Below, in pieces: positions 1 to 6,955 of a stretch of DNA of 10,141 nucleotides (its first letter is position 1; each line of letters opens with the position of its first letter). Below the pieces are notes generated by a model. That model ran no database searches and was not told where the DNA came from. It saw nothing but the letters and a program-made list of their open reading frames with translations. Source of the DNA: an uncultured Clostridia bacterium. Its GTDB lineage: Bacteria > Bacillota > Clostridia > Lachnospirales > Anaerotignaceae. Location of the stretch: contig CAMQRG010000058.1 of assembly GCA_947036475.1 (NCBI GenBank), positions 1 to 10,141 on the forward strand, given 5' to 3'. The translations under genes and the position numbers were made by a program.

Positions 1-204
1 TAATTGTATTATAAAGGAAAAGTATGAATTTGTAAATAGAAATTTTACTAAAAAGTTAAATTAGTTAACAATTAGTTAATAATTTTGCAGAAATTGGAAA
101 TATTTTGTAAAAAATGGGAAAAAGGGTTTTGAGTACAGCGAAAATGTGGTATTATATAAAGATATAAATCATAAGAAGAAACAGACCCAAAAGGGGAAAT
201 GCGT
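1..204. other. AT-rich intergenic leader upstream of the first gene
   Basis: This stretch is much more AT-rich than the coding DNA that follows and has no convincing coding frame with a start and ribosome binding site. It holds three copies of AGTTAA (54-59, 63-68, 74-79); the last two lie in the longer direct repeat TTAGTTAA (61-68 and 72-79, period 11). The repeats sit about 50 bases upstream of the likely promoter, so they could be an operator or simply AT-rich noise. No terminator for a gene further left is visible. Confidence 0.6.
129..158 (+). promoter_or_regulatory. Probable sigma-A promoter of the basic-protein/tsaEB operon
   Basis: A TTGAGT element (129-134) is followed by TATTAT (150-155, 15-base spacer) or, in an alternative alignment, TATATA (153-158, 18-base spacer). 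Neither spacing is the ideal 17, so the call is moderate. Transcription would start about 35-40 bases before the first ATG. It is the best promoter-like sequence before the plus-strand block, which has gaps of at most 69 bases down to 6479. Confidence 0.45.
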
Positions 205-486
205 ATGAATCCACAGGTACAAAAGGGGCTTGGGCTGGCGAAAAAAGGGCTGCGCGTTATGAAAAGCGGGCAGACGGCGTTCCGCCTGGGCGGAAAGATG
301 AAGCAACTGCCACCCCTGCGGAAAAAAGCAGCCGCGAAAGCAGCTGTAAAAGCATTAAAAAAGGAAGAAAGGCAGCTGCGGAAAAGCGAACGGAAAACCA
401 GAGGGCAGATGCAGAAAAAATTGCTCCGACGGAATGCGAAAACGGCGAGTCGCGTGATTCTTGCGCTGCGGAAACGTTATTTTTGA
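205..486 (+). CDS. Small highly basic protein, unknown function
   Basis: This 93-residue protein is not recognised. It is extremely rich in Lys and Arg, with few acidic residues, and has no hydrophobic segment or signal peptide, so it is probably cytoplasmic and could bind nucleic acid or the ribosome; that role is inferred from charge only. The middle (residues about 39-75) is Ala/Lys/Arg/Glu/Gln-rich and probably helical. I chose the ATG at 205 because AAGGGG (191-196) lies 8 bases upstream; an in-frame ATG at 199 is only 2 bases from that site. The stop is 18 bases before the next gene's start, suggesting an operon. A second plus frame (about 168-528) is also open but has no usable early start codon. 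Codon use (CTG, CGG, AAA, GCG) matches neighbouring genes, which supports this frame. A chance open frame is not excluded. Confidence 0.55.
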   Translation: MNPQVQKGLGLAKKGLRVMKSGQTAFRLGGKMKQLPPLRKKAAAKAAVKALKKEERQLRKSERKTRGQMQKKLLRRNAKTASRVILALRKRYF

Positions 487-504
487 AAACAGGAGGAAAA
501 CACA

Positions 505-2364
505 TTGGACAAGGATTTTGAGAAGCAGGAAGGGCTGGAACAGCCGGAGACCCCTGCCCAGCCTGAAAATGCGGCAGAGGAAGTAAGCGCGAAGGAAACA
601 GAAGGACGTTCCGGCGGCGGAAAAAATATTCTGGCGATAGTGCTGGGGCTTGTGGTATTTGCAGGAGTGCTGGCGTTTTGCTGGCAGATGGCAGGGAATG
701 CACACAAAGCATCAGATGTTGGTGTGCTCTACACCAGAGATAATGAAATACATTTTTATGACCTGAAAAATGAGCCGTATCTGTTGGCAGAGAATGTCAG
801 TGACGGCGGTTCCTATCATTATTATTACTCCGCATGGGGCGCGATGTTCTCGGAAAAAGGGGATCTGGTGTATTATGCGGCAGACATTGATGCGAACGGC
901 AGATTCAATCTTTTCCGCAAAAACACTGCTGACCCGCAGGCAGAGCCGGAAAAAATCAGTGATACTGTGCTGGATTATGCTATCAGCAAAGATGGGCGGC
1001 AGGCAGCTTATTTGAAAGCAGATGGAGAGAAAATTTCGCTCTGGCTTTCCGATGGCGCGCCGCGGAAAATCTCGACGGATATGCAGCTGGACGAGCAGTC
1101 TTATTTTTTAAGCAGTGACGGAAAATACCTCCTGTATACTGTGCATGGAGCGGACGGGCTTGCACTGTACGCACTTTCTACTGCGGCAGGCTCAGAACCT
1201 GTGGAACTGTGTGCTTCTGTGGAGATGTACGCGCTGGCGAATAAAACGGATACAGTTTATTATGTAGCTGAAGGCGAAACAGACGGCAGCTATGATGTAT
1301 TTGGTCATGCGCTGGAAACGGGAAAAACAGAACGTGTGGCGGAAAGCGTGGCATATATGGAGGTTATGCCGAATGGGCGCGATTTGCTCTATTGCAGGGT
1401 ATCCGAGGAAAACGTTTTGTACAGGGATTTGATTGTGGACGATATGCGGGAGGCAGACGCCGCTTTGCCGGCAGAGCCGACGGAAGCTGAAATCGCGGAA
1501 AACCCTGTGTTTGCGGAGAAACAGGAGCGGGACAATATACGGCAGGCGATGAACAACGGGGAGGGTTTTGAGCCTATCCTGCTGGACTGCTATATTCTGA
1601 CAAACGGAAAAACCGTAAAAGCGGCCGAAAACGTGATTTCCGCTGTTGCGGTGGCGAATGACAGACCGTTTGTAACGGGCTATCAGGCGGTACAGCCTCA
1701 GTCGATTCCGATTTCAGAAATCAGCGGAGATTTGCAGCTGGTGGAATATGCGTATTACGGCGCGTTGGCAGACGGAGAGAAAAAGGTTTTCCTTGCGGAC
1801 GCAATGGGGCATTGCGAGGAGCTGCCCATGCCGGAGGGCTTTCCCGTTTCGGCAGATACGGTGCAGCTTTCCAAAGATGGCAGCAGGGTGGCTTACCTTG
1901 CGCGGAATATGGAAATGGGCACAAGCGACCTGATGCTTGCTGATGTGCAGGATATGGAAAAAGCAGCCCTGCTGCAAACAAATGTGGACAGCATGGCTTT
2001 CCTTGGAAGCAGTGACCTGCTGGGGTATTACTGCAATTATGACAACGGTGTGGGGACTGTTGCGACAAGCGATGGAAACGCGCAGGGCAATGCCTGCGGC
2101 GTATATTATTCCGATGACGAAAAGGCAATGTATTTCATTTCTGCGCCAAACGGCACAACCGGCAACGGCACACTGAAACGCTGGGACGGAAAAAATGAAA
2201 CTGTTATCGCGGAAAATGCGTTTGCTTTCCAATATAAGGCAAACGGAAAGCTGGCCTATCTGCAAAACTATGATATGGCGTCAGGTGTGGGCGATTTATA
2301 TTACTATGACGGAAAGCAGGCCCGCCTGCTGGATACAGGTGTGACGGCTTTGTTTATGTATTGA
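505..2364 (+). CDS. Membrane-anchored beta-propeller-like (TolB/WD-type repeat) protein
   Basis: The 619-residue product starts at TTG 505, with a perfect AGGAGG (491-496) 8 bases upstream and no better ATG nearby. Residues 1-40 are acidic, Pro/Glu-rich and probably cytoplasmic. Residues 41-60 form one hydrophobic membrane segment with no lipobox, giving an N-in, C-out anchor. The rest is a chain of repeated units in which a Ser/Asp-Gly turn precedes a hydrophobic strand, for example SKDGRQAAYL (161-170), SSDGKYLLYT (203-212), PNGRDLLYC (289-297), SKDGSRVAYL (456-465) and KANGKLAYL (578-586). This is the pattern of TolB-like, DPP-IV-like or DUF5050-like propellers. A charged Glu/Ala-rich insert (about 311-355) interrupts the repeats. 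No catalytic motif is seen. It ends 10 bases before tsaE, so it is probably co-transcribed, but the link to t6A synthesis is not obvious. It may be an envelope sensor or scaffold; that is inference. Confidence 0.75.
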   Translation: MDKDFEKQEGLEQPETPAQPENAAEEVSAKETEGRSGGGKNILAIVLGLVVFAGVLAFCWQMAGNAHKASDVGVLYTRDNEIHFYDLKNEPYLLAENVSDGGSYHYYYSAWGAMFSEKGDLVYYAADIDANGRFNLFRKNTADPQAEPEKISDTVLDYAISKDGRQAAYLKADGEKISLWLSDGAPRKISTDMQLDEQSYFLSSDGKYLLYTVHGADGLALYALSTAAGSEPVELCASVEMYALANKTDTVYYVAEGETDGSYDVFGHALETGKTERVAESVAYMEVMPNGRDLLYCRVSEENVLYRDLIVDDMREADAALPAEPTEAEIAENPVFAEKQERDNIRQAMNNGEGFEPILLDCYILTNGKTVKAAENVISAVAVANDRPFVTGYQAVQPQSIPISEISGDLQLVEYAYYGALADGEKKVFLADAMGHCEELPMPEGFPVSADTVQLSKDGSRVAYLARNMEMGTSDLMLADVQDMEKAALLQTNVDSMAFLGSSDLLGYYCNYDNGVGTVATSDGNAQGNACGVYYSDDEKAMYFISAPNGTTGNGTLKRWDGKNETVIAENAFAFQYKANGKLAYLQNYDMASGVGDLYYYDGKQARLLDTGVTALFMY

Positions 2365-2374
2365 GGGTTAACAT

Positions 2375-2821
2375 ATGGATAAGATTTTTGAAAGCATGTG
2401 TCCGGAGGAAACGGCAGAATTTGCGGAAAAGCTGGGCCGGAAAGCGCACACGGGCGAAGTTTACTGTCTGAGCGGAGATTTGGGCGTTGGCAAAACGATA
2501 TTTACAAAGGGCTTTGCAAAAGGGCTTGGCGTTTCAGAAATGGTGACAAGCCCGACATTTGCCATCATGAACTGCTACGAAGGGGCGGAACTGCCGTTGT
2601 ACCATTTTGACGTTTACCGCATTTCCGGCGGGGAAGAACTGGAAGAAACCGGATGCATGGAATATTTTTACGGCAATGGCGTGTGTCTTGTGGAATGGGC
2701 AGAAATCGTACATGATGTGATACCGGAGGACGCGCTCTGGATTACCATGGAAAAAGACTACGGCAGGAATGAGAATTACCGCAGAATTACACTGCGGCGG
2801 AAAGGCGGCGGAGAAGCATGA
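2375..2821 (+). CDS. tsaE: tRNA t6A37 threonylcarbamoyladenosine biosynthesis ATPase TsaE
   Basis: TsaE is the cytoplasmic P-loop ATPase that works with TsaB and TsaD to transfer threonylcarbamoyl onto A37 of ANN-decoding tRNAs. The 148-residue length is normal for the family. Visible motifs are the Walker A loop GDLGVGKT (34-41), the switch-like TSPTF (58-62), the family motif HFDVYR (77-82) and LVEWAE (105-110), where Glu and Trp are the conserved pair near the nucleotide. The ATG at 2375 follows GAGGGTT (2363-2369), a modest ribosome binding site that overlaps the end of the preceding gene. Its stop overlaps the tsaB start by four bases (ATGA), a sign of translational coupling. Nothing appears truncated. 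Assignment is firm from motifs and from the neighbouring tsaB. Confidence 0.96.
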   Translation: MDKIFESMCPEETAEFAEKLGRKAHTGEVYCLSGDLGVGKTIFTKGFAKGLGVSEMVTSPTFAIMNCYEGAELPLYHFDVYRISGGEELEETGCMEYFYGNGVCLVEWAEIVHDVIPEDALWITMEKDYGRNENYRRITLRRKGGGEA

Positions 2822-3534
2822 AAATACTGGGGATTGATACAACAGGACAGACGGCGGGGGCGGCCCTTTTGGACGGGGACAAGCTGCTGGCGGAGTTTTC
2901 GCTGAATTATAAGCTGACGCACAGCCAGACGATACTGCCGATGATTGCGGAACTGCTGGAACGGACGGAAACCGCGCGGGAGGAAATTGATTATATTGCC
3001 TGTTCGGCGGGACCCGGCTCTTTTACTGGGCTGCGTATCGGCGCGGCAACCGCAAAGGGAATTGCGCTTGCGCTTGGGCGGCCTGTCATACCGGTTCCCA
3101 CATTAGATGCGCTGGCATATAATGTGTATGAAACAGACGGCATCATCTGCCCGATTATGGACGCAAGAAGGCAGCAGGTTTATGCTGCGTTTTATACATG
3201 GACGGACGGACGGCTCTGCCGGGAAACAGACTTTATGGCGGAAAGTATCGAAACCATTATTGAGATTGCGGAGGGATTTGAACAGAAGGTCATTTTCCTT
3301 GGGGACGGTGTGCCCGTTCACAGGGAACGGCTGGCGGAAAATCCGGATTTTATCTTTGCTCCGGCGCACTGCAGCCAGCAGAGGGCGGCGTCTGTTGCCG
3401 TTCTGGGGCGCCTTTTGGCAGAGGAAAGGAAAACAGAGCAGAACGGGAAATTTGAGCTGATTTATCTGCGGAAATCCCAGGCGGAGCGGGAACGGGAAGA
3501 ACGCCTTTTCCGGAAAGGGGAACATGAGGAATGA
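2818..3534 (+). CDS. tsaB: tRNA t6A37 threonylcarbamoyladenosine complex subunit TsaB
   Basis: TsaB is the inactive ASKHA-fold partner that dimerises with TsaD and recruits TsaE. The 238-residue product has the N-terminal phosphate-1-like strand ILGIDTTG (3-10), the conserved THSQ (34-37) and the signature GPGSFTGLRIG (65-75), followed by PTLDALA (94-100) and the MDARRQQVYAAFY segment (114-126), all typical of TsaB. The C-terminal part carries YLRKSQAERER (216-226). TsaB lacks the His-x-x-x-His metal site of TsaD, and none is seen here, so this is not TsaD. The start overlaps tsaE by four bases and the end overlaps rimI by four bases, so the three genes are translated as a coupled unit. The C-terminus is strongly charged (Arg/Glu/Lys). 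Confidence 0.96.
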   Translation: MKILGIDTTGQTAGAALLDGDKLLAEFSLNYKLTHSQTILPMIAELLERTETAREEIDYIACSAGPGSFTGLRIGAATAKGIALALGRPVIPVPTLDALAYNVYETDGIICPIMDARRQQVYAAFYTWTDGRLCRETDFMAESIETIIEIAEGFEQKVIFLGDGVPVHRERLAENPDFIFAPAHCSQQRAASVAVLGRLLAEERKTEQNGKFELIYLRKSQAEREREERLFRKGEHEE

Positions 3535-4007
3535 TTGAAATTATACCGATGCGGGAAGAACATATTGACGGCGTGCTGGCTGTGGAGGAGGCGACGTTTT
3601 CCATTCCATGGACGCGGGCGGATTTTGAGCGCGAGGTGCGGGAAAACGCCATGGCGATTTATTATGCCGCTCTGCTGGACGGGAAAATCGTGGGTTATGC
3701 CGGAATGTGGCATGTTGTGACAGAAGGGCATATTACGAATGTCGCGGTGCTGGAAGAAGTGCGCGGCAAAGGAATCGGCGCGATGCTGATTGAGAAGCTG
3801 GTAGAAACGGCAATGGAAAAAGAAATGATAGGTTTGACGCTGGAGGTGCGAATCGGGAACGCTCCGGCGCAGGGACTTTACCATAAATATGGATTCCGCG
3901 CGGAAGGTCTGCGGAAAAATTACTATCCCGATACGCATGAGGACGCGGTGATAATGTGGAAATACCTGCCGTTTTATGAGAATTATGAAGAAACGGTACA
4001 AGGGTAA
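3531..4007 (+). CDS. rimI: Ribosomal protein S18-alanine N-acetyltransferase RimI (GNAT family)
   Basis: This 158-residue GNAT enzyme is predicted to acetylate the N-terminal alanine of ribosomal protein S18 using acetyl-CoA. It shows the GNAT core in order: FSIPWTRADF (23-32), strand GKIVGYAGMW (51-60), motif A NVAVLEEVRGKGIG (70-83) with the pyrophosphate-binding RGKGIG, LEVR (104-107) containing the likely catalytic Glu105, and N110 to GLYHKYGF (115-122) with Tyr117 as the likely proton donor. The last part, GLRKNYYP (126-133) and EDAVIMWKYL (137-146), is characteristic of RimI. The ATG at 3531 overlaps the tsaB stop, with GAGGA (3526-3530) immediately before it, so translation probably relies on coupling. 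tsaE-tsaB-rimI is a conserved order in Bacillota. RimI is sometimes broader in substrate than S18, so exact specificity is inferred. Confidence 0.93.
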   Translation: MIEIIPMREEHIDGVLAVEEATFSIPWTRADFEREVRENAMAIYYAALLDGKIVGYAGMWHVVTEGHITNVAVLEEVRGKGIGAMLIEKLVETAMEKEMIGLTLEVRIGNAPAQGLYHKYGFRAEGLRKNYYPDTHEDAVIMWKYLPFYENYEETVQG

Positions 4008-4076
4008 AAGGGGCGGGCTGTTCTGGCGCGTCCCGAAGGTTTTTCGGCAGTTTTGTAAAATGGAGGTTGAAGCATC

Positions 4077-6479
4077 ATGGCAAAGCATTTGGAACTGGAC
4101 TATACACAGCTGAAACGGAGCTGTTCCCCGGAGGAATTTTCTTTCCGAACAACACAGGAAATCCTGCCGCTGGAGGGTATCATAGGGCAGGAGCGCGCTG
4201 TGCAGGCATTGGATTTTGGCCTTGCTGTGAAGATGAAGGGCTATAATATTTATATGTCCGGACCTTCTGGTACGGGAAAAACAACATATGCCCGCGCCAG
4301 TACGGAAAAGCTGGCGGCGACAGAGCCGGTCCCTTCTGATTGGTGCTATGTTTATAATTTCCAGAATCCCCGCTGTCCGCTTGCGCTGCGCTTTGAGGCG
4401 GGTCTGGGAAAGCAGTTTAAGGAGGATATGGAGGAGCTGGTGCAGCTGTTGAAAATTGAGCTGCAAAAAGTATTCCGTGCAGATGACTATGAAAAGCAGA
4501 AAAGTGAGCTGCTCCATTCCTTTGATGAGGAACGCGGCGCGCTGATGGACGATATGAGCGCGATGGCGGGGGAGTATGATTTTCAGGTCAAAACGACAAA
4601 TTCCGGTATTTATTTCATGCCGCTGGTGGAGGGCAAGGCAGTCGGTGAAGAAGAATATGACGATTTGGCGGAGGACGTGAAGGCGGACATTGAAAAAAAA
4701 TCCCAGACAGTGCAGGAAAAAGCAGGGAGTATTATGCGGGATATCCGCGAATTGGATAAAGCGTCCAAAAAACGGGTGGAACAGCTGGACTATAAAGTCG
4801 GCATGTTTGCTATCGGGCACCACATCGGCGCGGTACAGGAGAAATACCAGGAATATGAGCGGGTGATTGCTTACATCAACGCCATGCAGGAAGATGTTCT
4901 GGAAAATATCAGCCAGTTTTTTGAGGAGGAGGAAGAAGGCGACGAAGCGCTTGCTTCCCTCCTGCCGATGCTTTCCAAAAAGCCTGCGGAAGATGTAACA
5001 TTAAAATATAAGGTCAATCTGATTGTTGACCATTCGGAAACGAAGGGCGCGCCTGTTGTTGTGACATTTAATCCGACCTATTATAACCTTGTGGGCGAAG
5101 TGGAGTATGACAGCGAATTCGGTAATCTGACAACAGATTTCATGAAAATCAAGGGCGGTCTGTTCCATAAGGCAAACGGCGGCTATCTGATTGTGCAGGC
5201 GCAGGATATTCTTTCCGCACCGCAGGCATGGGAAGCTCTGCGCCGCGTAATCAAGACGAAGGAAATCAATATGGATTCTGTGCGGGAGCAGCTGGGCGCG
5301 GTCGTTGCGCCGACGCTGAAGCCTGAACCGATTGCCGCCGATATCAAGGTCATTATGATTGGCAGCAATTATTACTATGAAACGCTGAGCCAGTATGACG
5401 ATGAGTTTGATAAATTTTTCAAAATCAAGGCGGATTTCGATTATGAAATGCCGGGGACGAAAGAAAACATCTGGAAAATTGCCCAGTTTATAAAGGGCTT
5501 TGTGGAGCGGGAGAAAACAATGGAGTTTGACGTGAGTGCGGTCTGCTCCATTGTGGAATATTCTTTCCGCGCGGCAGAGCGGCAGGATAAACTCTCCACG
5601 CGCTTCAACCATCTGGCAGAAATCCTCTGCGAAGCGGTGACTTGGGCAAAGCTGGAGGGGGCGGAAACCGTAACGGCGGAGCATATCCGTAAGACGGTTT
5701 ACGAAAAGGAACAGCGCATGAACCTGTATGAAGAAAAGCTGGACGAAATGCTTGCAGACGATGTTATCATGATTGATACGCAGGGCAGCGAGATTGGACA
5801 GATTAACGGGCTTGCGGTTCTGGATATGGGGAATTATGTGTTCGGCAACCCGACGCGCATTACGGCGACGACGTATGTCGGCAAATCCGGCATTGTAAAC
5901 ATTGAGAAAGAGGCGCGCATGAGCGGGCAGACGCATGACAAGGGTGTACAGATTATCAGCGGCTTTCTGGGGCAGACCTATGCGCAGAATTTCCCGCTTT
6001 CCCTCTCGTGCAGGGTCTGCTTTGAGCAGAATTATAATGGCATTGACGGGGACAGCGCGTCCAGTACGGAGCTTTACTGCATTCTTTCCTCTCTGGCGGA
6101 ACTGCCCATCCGGCAGGATTTGGCTGTTACAGGTTCGGTTAACCAGAAGGGCGAAATACAGGCCATCGGCGGCGTGACGTACAAGATAGAGGGCTTTTTT
6201 GACCTCTGCCGGAAACGCGGGCTGACAGGGGAACAGGGCGTTATCATTCCTGTGGCGAATGTGCGGGAACTGGTGCTGAAAGATGAGGTTGTGGAGGCTG
6301 TAAAGAGCGGCACATTCCACATCTACCCGATTTCGCATATTGACGAGGGAATCGAGCTGCTGATGAGCACACCGGCAGGGAAAAAGAACAAGAATGGGAC
6401 TTTTCCGGTAAACAGTGTGCATGGCAAGGTTATGAAAAAACTGCGGGCGTTTGACAAAGCGTCACAGGGCGGCGAATAA
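4077..6479 (+). CDS. Lon-like AAA ATPase/Ser-Lys protease (AAA_32 plus Lon proteolytic domain)
   Basis: This 800-residue cytoplasmic protein joins an AAA-type ATPase to a Lon protease domain, as in the LonB-like/AAA_32 family of Clostridia. The Walker A loop is SGPSGTGKTT (61-70). A long charged helical insert (about 110-300) separates it from ANGGYLIVQAQDIL (366-379), where the Walker B strand is expected; a clear D-E pair is not seen. FKIKADFDYEMP (448-459) and STRFNHLAEIL (507-517) look like the sensor and Arg-containing helical-domain segments. The protease domain (about 565-765) has the catalytic Ser660 in GDSAS and Lys703 in VTYK, 43 residues apart, the same spacing as Ser679/Lys722 of E. 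coli Lon. GGAGG (4062-4066) lies 10 bases before the ATG. It lacks the Lon N-terminal substrate domain. The 69-base gap after rimI has no strong terminator, so readthrough is likely. Substrates are unknown. Confidence 0.9.
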   Translation: MAKHLELDYTQLKRSCSPEEFSFRTTQEILPLEGIIGQERAVQALDFGLAVKMKGYNIYMSGPSGTGKTTYARASTEKLAATEPVPSDWCYVYNFQNPRCPLALRFEAGLGKQFKEDMEELVQLLKIELQKVFRADDYEKQKSELLHSFDEERGALMDDMSAMAGEYDFQVKTTNSGIYFMPLVEGKAVGEEEYDDLAEDVKADIEKKSQTVQEKAGSIMRDIRELDKASKKRVEQLDYKVGMFAIGHHIGAVQEKYQEYERVIAYINAMQEDVLENISQFFEEEEEGDEALASLLPMLSKKPAEDVTLKYKVNLIVDHSETKGAPVVVTFNPTYYNLVGEVEYDSEFGNLTTDFMKIKGGLFHKANGGYLIVQAQDILSAPQAWEALRRVIKTKEINMDSVREQLGAVVAPTLKPEPIAADIKVIMIGSNYYYETLSQYDDEFDKFFKIKADFDYEMPGTKENIWKIAQFIKGFVEREKTMEFDVSAVCSIVEYSFRAAERQDKLSTRFNHLAEILCEAVTWAKLEGAETVTAEHIRKTVYEKEQRMNLYEEKLDEMLADDVIMIDTQGSEIGQINGLAVLDMGNYVFGNPTRITATTYVGKSGIVNIEKEARMSGQTHDKGVQIISGFLGQTYAQNFPLSLSCRVCFEQNYNGIDGDSASSTELYCILSSLAELPIRQDLAVTGSVNQKGEIQAIGGVTYKIEGFFDLCRKRGLTGEQGVIIPVANVRELVLKDEVVEAVKSGTFHIYPISHIDEGIELLMSTPAGKKNKNGTFPVNSVHGKVMKKLRAFDKASQGGE

Positions 6480-6571
6480 AGCCGGTAAGGCATGCAGACG
6501 CTGAAACAGATGGAGCGTTTTGGCGTCAGACAGGTATTTTGCACGCGGCAGGAATATTTGAAAATTAGTGC
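6480..6571. other. Intergenic stretch between the Lon-like gene and the T-box promoter
   Basis: No gene is visible here. The only structure is an 11-bp inverted repeat (6497-6507 with 6517-6527), described separately. With the promoter and T-box it makes up the 476-base protein-free gap between the Lon-like gene and the transporter operon. Confidence 0.6.
6497..6527 (+). terminator. 11-bp hairpin, possible weak terminator of the Lon-like operon
   Basis: GACGCTGAAAC (6497-6507) pairs over its full length with GTTTTGGCGTC (6517-6527), counting one U-G and one G-U pair, around a 9-base loop. It lies 17 bases after the Lon-like stop codon, where a terminator would be expected. The downstream sequence AGACAGGTATTTT is not a proper U-tract, so intrinsic termination would be weak. 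It could instead stabilise the 3' end of the mRNA. Confidence 0.4.
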
Positions 6572-6599
6572 TTGACAAATTCCGGCGGCGTGCTATAAT
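6572..6599 (+). promoter_or_regulatory. Strong sigma-A promoter for the T-box/trpXYZ operon
   Basis: A perfect TTGACA (6572-6577) and a perfect TATAAT (6594-6599) are separated by 16 bases, and TG at 6591-6592 forms an extended -10. Transcription should begin near 6606, just ahead of the T-box stem I. With a promoter this strong and no obvious operator, control is expected mainly through the downstream riboswitch. Confidence 0.92.
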
Positions 6600-6605
6600 A
6601 CCATT

Positions 6606-6884
6606 ATCCAAAGGAAAAACCAGTGATTAAGAGGAGTAGCTTTTCAGTTCGGCTTTTCAGAGAGCGGCGGATGGTGGGAACGCGGCAGTACGAGGTAAGG
6701 TGAATGGACTTATGAGGGCGGGCGAAAGCGTGAGCGAGTAGTAACCGACGGGGAATCCGTACCCGTTATCAGGACGGAACCGTATGGCTGTACGGGAACA
6801 AAGCGGATGATTTTTCATCAATTTGGGTGGTACCGCAGGATTTTAAGTCTTGTCCCATAGAAATATGTGGATAAGGCTTTTTTG
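6606..6884 (+). promoter_or_regulatory. T-box riboswitch, tryptophan (UGG) specifier
   Basis: This leader senses uncharged tRNA and lets transcription continue only when the cognate tRNA is uncharged. Conserved parts are seen in order: GAGGAGTA (6631-6638) on the 5' side of stem I, the AGAGAG motif (6659-6664) and GGTGGGA (6673-6679) of the distal stem I loops, and the specifier context TGAATGGACT (6701-6710). In that context UGG (6705-6707) is the specifier, matching the CCA anticodon of tRNA-Trp. A small stem III (6780-6784 with 6791-6795) follows, then the T-box core GGGTGGTACCGCAG (6825-6838) with the UGGU bulge at 6828-6831. Antiterminator pairing is supported by TGGG (6824-6827) with CCCA (6854-6857) and by GCAGGAT (6835-6841) with GTCTTGT (6847-6853). 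The latter bases also form the competing terminator. The 5' end is inferred from the promoter. Confidence 0.95.
6847..6883 (+). terminator. T-box regulated intrinsic terminator
   Basis: Bases 6847-6859 pair with 6864-6877 to give 13 base pairs with one bulged U (6868), closed by a GAAA loop (6860-6863) and followed by six U residues (6878-6883). The 5' arm is the same sequence that pairs with the T-box core in the antiterminator, so the two structures are mutually exclusive. It should stop transcription when tRNA-Trp is charged. Confidence 0.93.
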
Positions 6885-6955
6885 TTTACATAAATAACGG
6901 TACGCTGCAAAAACAGCCGGACATTTCGATAAAGGGAAAGAAAAAGGAGAGGATT

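Noticed and set aside
257..712. 151-codon minus-strand frame opposite the first two genes
   Set aside because: It overlaps the well-supported start region of the propeller gene with its AGGAGG site and shows antisense-like composition.
4008..4076. Terminator between rimI and the Lon-like gene
   Set aside because: Only a 5-bp CCGAA/TTCGG stem with no U-tract is present, too weak to call.
3462..4823. 453-codon open frame on the minus strand opposite tsaB, rimI and the Lon-like gene
   Set aside because: It overlaps firmly identified plus-strand genes, spans several of them, and its Cys/His/Phe/Arg-rich translation resembles no family. It results from rarity of antisense stop triplets in the sense codons used.
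5001..6422. 473-codon open frame on the minus strand opposite the Lon-like gene
   Set aside because: It lies wholly within the Lon-like gene, whose motifs are intact, and its translation is low-complexity antisense with no domain signal.
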